The notes under the pieces are model-generated. The model was not told the origin of the DNA. It was given only the letters and a program-made list of their open reading frames with translations, and did no database searches. This document shows, piece by piece, positions 59,654 through 64,000 of a stretch of 64,000 bases of DNA. The stretch's first letter is position 1; each line of letters starts with the position of its first letter. A program made the translations under genes and the position numbers. Origin of the DNA: Sipunculus nudus (Eukaryota; Annelida; Sipuncula; Golfingiida; Sipunculidae); assembly GCA_026874595.1 (NCBI GenBank), contig CM049308.1, positions 79,532,124 to 79,596,123 of the forward strand. The letters run 5' to 3'.

Positions 59654-60029
59654 TTTTACAAATAAAACAAATATAAAAAGTTTACAAGCTCACACGGCTT
59701 TTCATGGAAGCACAGAGAACTCCCTATGCATTCCTTACACAGTTGATCATCCAACAATATGTGATCTTATTTAAATCTTAAAAGGTCAATATAAGAAATA
59801 AAAACAGCTTAAGCTTTAAAAATAACTCAGATTATAGTTAAGGTCAGAGATGTATGATTTGTATCTATATTTGTGAGCATTTGTTTGTGTTTCATCGATA
59901 CGACGATACAGCATACATACAGTATTGGTAACCGAATCTTTTGGGGTGCACGATGTGTATATGTCAGAGACGAGATTGAAATCCAGGCAGATTTTAAATC
60001 CGCCTAGACGAGATTGCGTTTGTGAGCTC

Positions 60030-60450
60030 GGCCGGTGAGCTGTAATTCAAACGAAACGTAACAACAGAGGCTGCGTGCACACCTCGCTGGCTGGTTTCAG
60101 TTCTGCAGACAACAGATACATGGCTACACTAACACAGTCATAATGTCATAATCGAATCGGTCGATGATGCGAGAATGCAGAGGGAGCAATTTAAAGTCGA
60201 CCGGAAACTCATCAAACGGCGCTTGAAGCGCGGCAATGGGCGGAGCCAGGATGCCTGCCGAGTGTTTGTTTATTGGCATCTGATTGGCTGCTTGTCACAT
60301 CGTACGCACGTTTATTTCAGTGGACAACAAACCGCCATCTGATATCTAAATATATCATAAACGGTCAAAGCTGGCAGCGAGAAAATCAGTTGCTTCTTTA
60401 GAAGCGCAAGATTTCCACTGCCTTGGGAGCGTAGCACCTTTGATGCATTT
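60030..60450. promoter_or_regulatory. CpG-rich, promoter-like interior of FB2
   Basis: This is unlike the surrounding AT-rich DNA. It has frequent CpG, a GC-box-like ATGGGCGGAGCC near 60236, and an inverted CCAAT box in TGATTGGCTG near 60282. It could be an internal promoter of the element's lost gene, or a host promoter captured by or enclosing the element. No adjacent exon is proven. Confidence 0.35.
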
Positions 60451-60610
60451 CATGTGGTCTACAGCATCCATATCATACAAATTTTGCTTAAAATTAATTA
60501 ATATTTAATTTTTTCCTAATTTCTTAACAACCTTGGAGTCGAAAATCACTAATAATTTATACAAAAAAAATATTTGTAATTGTATTTAATATTTGGCAAT
60601 TAGAGACATC

Positions 60611-61489
60611 ATAATTGTATCCGCCAAAACAGAGTTTTGCGGATACTATGTTTTCAGCTGCACGCCGCCGCGTAGGTGTCCGGAGAACTCCTCCGTAACC
60701 GCTGGGCGGAATTTTACGAAACCCGGGATTATGTTCGGGTCACATGTGAAGTGCTGCGCCCCGATTTTGTTTTGATCTCTGACCTTTCCTCTGCGCTCTG
60801 CATCCTTTTGTGCGTCTGTTTCCACACATAAACCCACATAGCTTGGGAACCGTTTGACGGATCAGGAAAATTTTTTTGCACAAATGTAACCCTTGGAGAG
60901 CTGGTGGCGCCACCTGCAACCATGTTTGCACAGTGTCCATCTGTTCGTCTGCCTTGGGTTAAAATCACTCATATCTCTGCAGTGACTTGACTAATTCACC
61001 TGAAATTTGGCATGCGTATACATCCTGGATAGCTTTTCTGATTTTGTGACAGGTGGCGCCACCTGCATTCTAGTTTATGCAGCAGACATCCAAGCTCATA
61101 TCTTGGGAACCATTTGACCGATTAGGCCAAAGTTTTGCATGTGTATAGTTCTCACATAGCTCTTTATCATACGCAAAACTGGTGGTGTCACCTGCAACCA
61201 TTTTTGCTCAGCGTCCATCTGATTGTCTGCCACGGGCTAAAATCACTCATATACATGTAGTGGTTTGACTTATCTGCCTTAAATTTTGCATATGTATACA
61301 ACTGGGACGGCTTTCTGGATTTTGTGGTAGCGGGGGCAACCTTCATACACAATTTGGCTGCAGACATCCATGCTAATATGCAACACTTCACTCTATTTCC
61401 CCTTGCCACTTAATCCATGCCTCACTTCACCCGTTCCACTCTGATTTAGGCGGATACACGTAGTCGCTTGTCGACTACCCGTATTCTAG
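60611..61489 (+). mobile_element. Helitron-like element H1c, short complete copy nested in FB2
   Basis: The same termini as H1b: ATAATTGTATCCGCC hairpin start, hairpin GTAGTCG-CTTGT-CGACTAC at 61460-61478, then CTAG at 61486-61489 and TT. Only two to three 280-bp units are present, one with a short internal deletion that joins CTTGGAGAG to CTGGTGGCGCC. The 5' GCC microsatellite is much shorter than in H1b. Confidence 0.85.
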
Positions 61490-62095
61490 TTTGTAGTATG
61501 AAAGCACAGCATTGTATATGAACCTTTTCTTGCCTGTCAAGCTTGGCAGCTGGTTGATCTAGTTCAAATGTTTCTTTTCACCCAGGTACTCAACAGTCAA
61601 CAGTCATAACATAAACACTTAATGACTAAATTATGGCACAAAATACACAGGGTATCAGTATTTATGATGGACTTTAATACACCATTTTTTTGGTAATTAA
61701 ACATATGAGAATAGGTAAAGGTTGATACACAAATGAATGCATGTGAATATTTCTTTGTCTTATTCAGTCTTTTCTTCTTATGTACATAATATTCTTCTAA
61801 TTTTTTTAATAAAAAAAGGTCTTGTGAGGTATTTTGTGAAGCTTCAATATTTATGTAGACTGTGGTACAAGATAACTGCCATAAATATTAATAAAAATAT
61901 ATAATAATAAAAAAAATTCCATTTCCAAAATTTATGTTTATTATTACATTAATAGTATAAAATTTTGTAAACATAAATAAATAAATTACTTGTGAATTAT
62001 AAATAACCATTCAAGTTAAAATATTGAAAATCTGACTGAAAACATCTTTCATATGTCAACTACAATGCATAAAATATTAGGAAATAAGACAAGAC
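61490..62095. other. AT-rich interior of FB2, no gene seen
   Basis: No open frame or terminus between the nested H1c and the right arm of FB2. Confidence 0.5.
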
Positions 62096-62364
62096 CACTA
62101 TTTCAATCTCACCTAGGCAGATTTTAAACTTGCCTGGATGATACCAGACAGATTTTAAACTTGCCTAGGCGAGATTAAAATCCTAGCCTGCTTCATGATG
62201 GATTTTAATCTCGCCTAGGCGAGATTGCGATTGTGATCTCGTCTAGGCGAGTTTTAAATCTGTCTAGGCGAGATCACAATTGCAATCTCGCCTAGGCGAG
62301 ATCACAATCGCAATCTCGCCTAGGCGAATTTAAAATCCGCCTGGATTTCAATCTCGTCTCTGAC

Positions 62365-62639
62365 ATATATATATTGATATATTGATATATTGATACTGGT
62401 CTACAGGAGATGTATTCTTTTATTCTTTTTGAATGATGTTTAATAAATGTAAAAAAGGTATATAGTTACAAAAGTCTGTCTTCAGTTTTTTATCTGTCTG
62501 TCTTGAGGTATTTAAACTATGGGTAGTATCATCCCTTGTGATACTTTGGGTTATGGATGTTAGTTTAAAAAAAACACTTTAAATCTCAAATGATAGCTGA
62601 GGGTTTTGTTATTTGTCTGTGATTTTGTTTCTTGATGAA
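62365..62639. other. No gene seen
   Basis: Begins with (ATATTG)n just outside FB2. Confidence 0.5.
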
Positions 62640-63815
62640 GGCCTTGAGGTTAATAATGTGTTTACTCTTGAATGTGACTTTAAGAGTTAGGTTATTAAAT
62701 TGTGGACCACAAGTTTATTGAAGTGTTGGAGGAAGCCTTGAGGTTATTAAATTGTGGACCACAAAATTATTGAAGTGTTGGAGGAAGCCTTGAGGTTATT
62801 AAATTGTGGACCACAAGTTTATTGAAGTGTTGGAGGAGGCCTTGAGGTTATTAAATTGTGGACCACAAGTTTATTGAAGTGTTGAAGGAAGCCTTGAGGT
62901 TATTAAATTGTGGACCACAAGTTTATTGAACTGTTGGAGGAGGCCTTGAGGTTATTAAATTGTGGACCACAAGTTTATTGAAGTGTTGGAGGAGGCCTTG
63001 AGGTTATTAAATTGTGGACCACAAGTTTATTGAAGTGTTGGAGGAGGCCTTGAGGTTATTAAATTGTGGACCACAAGTTTATTGAAGTGTTGGAGGAGGC
63101 CTTGAGGTTATTAAATTGTGGACCACAAAATTATTGAAGTGTTGGAGGAAGCCTTGAGGTTATTAAATTGTGAACCACAAAATTATTGAAGTGTTGGAGG
63201 AAGTCTTGAGGTTATTAAATTGTGGACCACAAAATTATTGAAGTGTTGGAGGAAGCCTTGAGGTTATTAAATTGTGAACCACAAGGTTATTGAAGTGTTG
63301 GAAGAGGCCTTGAGTTTAATAAATTGTGATTGAACCACAAGGTTATTGAAGTGTTGGAAGAGGCCTTGAGTTTATTAAATTGTGATTGAACCACAAGGTT
63401 ATTGAAGTGTTGGAGGAGGCCTTGAGGTTATTAAATTGTGGACCACAAGTTAATTGAAGTGTTGGAGGAGGCCTTGAGGTTATTAAATTGTGAACCACAA
63501 AATTATTGAAGTGTTGGAGGAAGCCTTGAGGTTATTAAATTGTGGACCACAAAATTATTGAAGTGTTGGAGGAAGCCTTGAGGTTATTAAATTGTGAACC
63601 ACAAGGTTATTGAAGTGTCCAAGGAGGCCCTGAGTTTATCAAATTGTGAACCACAAGGTTATTGAAGTGTTGGAGGAAGTCTTGAGTTTATTAAATTGTG
63701 ATTGAACCACAAGGTTATTGAAGTGTTGGAGGAGGCCTTGAGGTTATTAAATTGTGAACCACAAAATTATTGAAGGTTTGGAGGAGACCTAGAGGTTATT
63801 ATATTGTGAACTCTG
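62640..63815. repeat. 52-bp minisatellite, about 22 copies
   Basis: The unit is built from CCTTGAGGTTATTAAATTGT, GGACCACAAGTTTATTGAAG and TGTTGGAGGAGG. The period is 52 bp (TGTGGACC at 62701 and 62753). Variants include ACAAAATTATTG in place of ACAAGTTTATTG, GTGAACCAC in place of GTGGACCAC, and a 4-bp insertion giving GTGATTGAACCAC. Copies at the right edge decay. There is no long open frame. Confidence 0.97.
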
Positions 63816-63937
63816 AGGCTATAGGTGTCTCAGAAAACTGTCAGAAATCTGTGTTATAGATATGTGCACTTCGAGGTTATGGTTTTGTGGTGAAGAGGGC
63901 CATGTGTTAAGATCTTTAAGTATATTTAACTTTTTAA

Positions 63938-64000
63938 CTAGAAATCTGTATTATAACGAATGCAAGCCTCTGCCATTCACATATTTGGCCCATATTCTGA
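63938..64000. repeat. Second copy of the 10.97-11.07 kb repeat fragment, cut by window end
   Basis: GAAATCTGTATTATAACGAA, then GCAAGCCTCTGCCATTCACA, then GGCCCATATTC parallels 10969-11073 with an internal deletion. Confidence 0.65.

Larger units (their letters stand above)
59963..62364. mobile_element. Foldback element FB2 with 28-bp palindromic satellite arms
   Basis: The left end GTCAGAGACGAGATTGAAAT is repeated exactly, inverted, at the right end (…CTCGTCTCTGAC at 62353-62364), and the match continues through CCAGGC and GATTTTAAAT. The right arm (about 62100-62364) is an array of a 14-mer, AGGCGAGATYRCRA, in alternating orientation, so CGCCTAGGCG centres recur every 28 bp. Some 21-bp units (14+7) are present. 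The left arm is short (about 59963-60033). The flanks are TATAT-rich. An H1 copy (60611-61489) is inserted in the middle. No transposase seen. Confidence 0.85.

Noticed and set aside
62100-62364. CRISPR-like array of about 28-bp palindromic repeats
   Set aside because: The context is eukaryotic, there are no unique spacers, and units are inverted head-to-head with a mirror arm 2.3 kb away; this is a foldback element.

Overview
The window reads as eukaryotic, most likely molluscan (bivalve-like) nuclear DNA. It is AT-rich and gene-poor, with long intron-like stretches, many microsatellites and short tandem arrays. It is dominated by transposable elements of kinds common in bivalve genomes: Helitron-like 'pearl' elements with internal tandem repeats, molluscan SINE, LINE and Ginger/KRBA2-like integrase relics, and hAT, pogo/Tigger and MITE copies. 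The taxonomic call is an inference from repeat content; no rRNA, mitochondrial or host marker gene is present to confirm it.

Only one convincing protein-coding gene is visible: an uninterrupted 583-codon reading frame on the minus strand (6568 to 4817). Its family is not recognised; it has a folded-looking N-terminal half and an acidic, repeat-bearing, probably disordered C-terminal half. A 39-bp candidate micro-exon lies 1.5 kb upstream of it. Two further minus-strand open stretches (15.9-16.1 kb and 58.45-58.76 kb) are weak exon candidates.

Layout. 0-1.2 kb: 3' part of a Helitron-like element (family H1). 2.0-2.5 kb: dispersed repeat whose inverted partner is at 52.4-52.9 kb. 3.7-4.1 kb: microsatellites and a hairpin. 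4.8-6.6 kb: the orphan gene. 8.7-10.3 kb: diverged repeat cluster. 12.2-14.8 kb: decayed CR1/L2-like LINE with an internal tandem duplication. 15.0-15.3 kb: inverted-repeat element. 16.5-17.1 kb: tandem array. 18.6-20.3 kb: decayed RT pseudogene with an R2-like C-terminal zinc finger. 21.0-24.1 kb: palindromic-satellite arm next to a broken integrase/CXC gene. 24.3-30.4 kb: tandem arrays and unique AT-rich DNA. 30.4-33.3 kb: a repeat (family P) interrupted by a hAT MITE, a SINE and a second Helitron-like family (H2). 34.6 kb: pogo-like MITE. 35.6-37.9 kb: complete H1 element with a 280-bp tandem array. 39.2-41.5 kb: further P copies and a LINE endonuclease scrap. 43.6-44.5 kb: foldback element FB1. 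44.5-50.8 kb: mostly unique. 50.9-51.6 kb: Tigger-type deletion derivative. 55.9-56.2 kb: MITE. 57.8-58.4 kb: 96-bp array. 59.2-59.7 kb: Helitron-like family H3. 60.0-62.4 kb: foldback element FB2 with an H1 copy nested inside. 62.6-63.8 kb: 52-bp minisatellite.

The most interesting signal is a group of three foldback-type loci (FB1, FB2, FB3) whose arms have unrelated sequences but the same design. Each begins with GTC, then carries an array of a 14-bp unit in alternating orientation, giving a 28-bp palindromic period. The second theme is three sequence-unrelated Helitron-like families (H1, H2, H3) sharing one architecture: a 5' inverted repeat echoed near the 3' end, internal tandem repeats, then a 3' hairpin followed by CTAG or CTGG and T residues.
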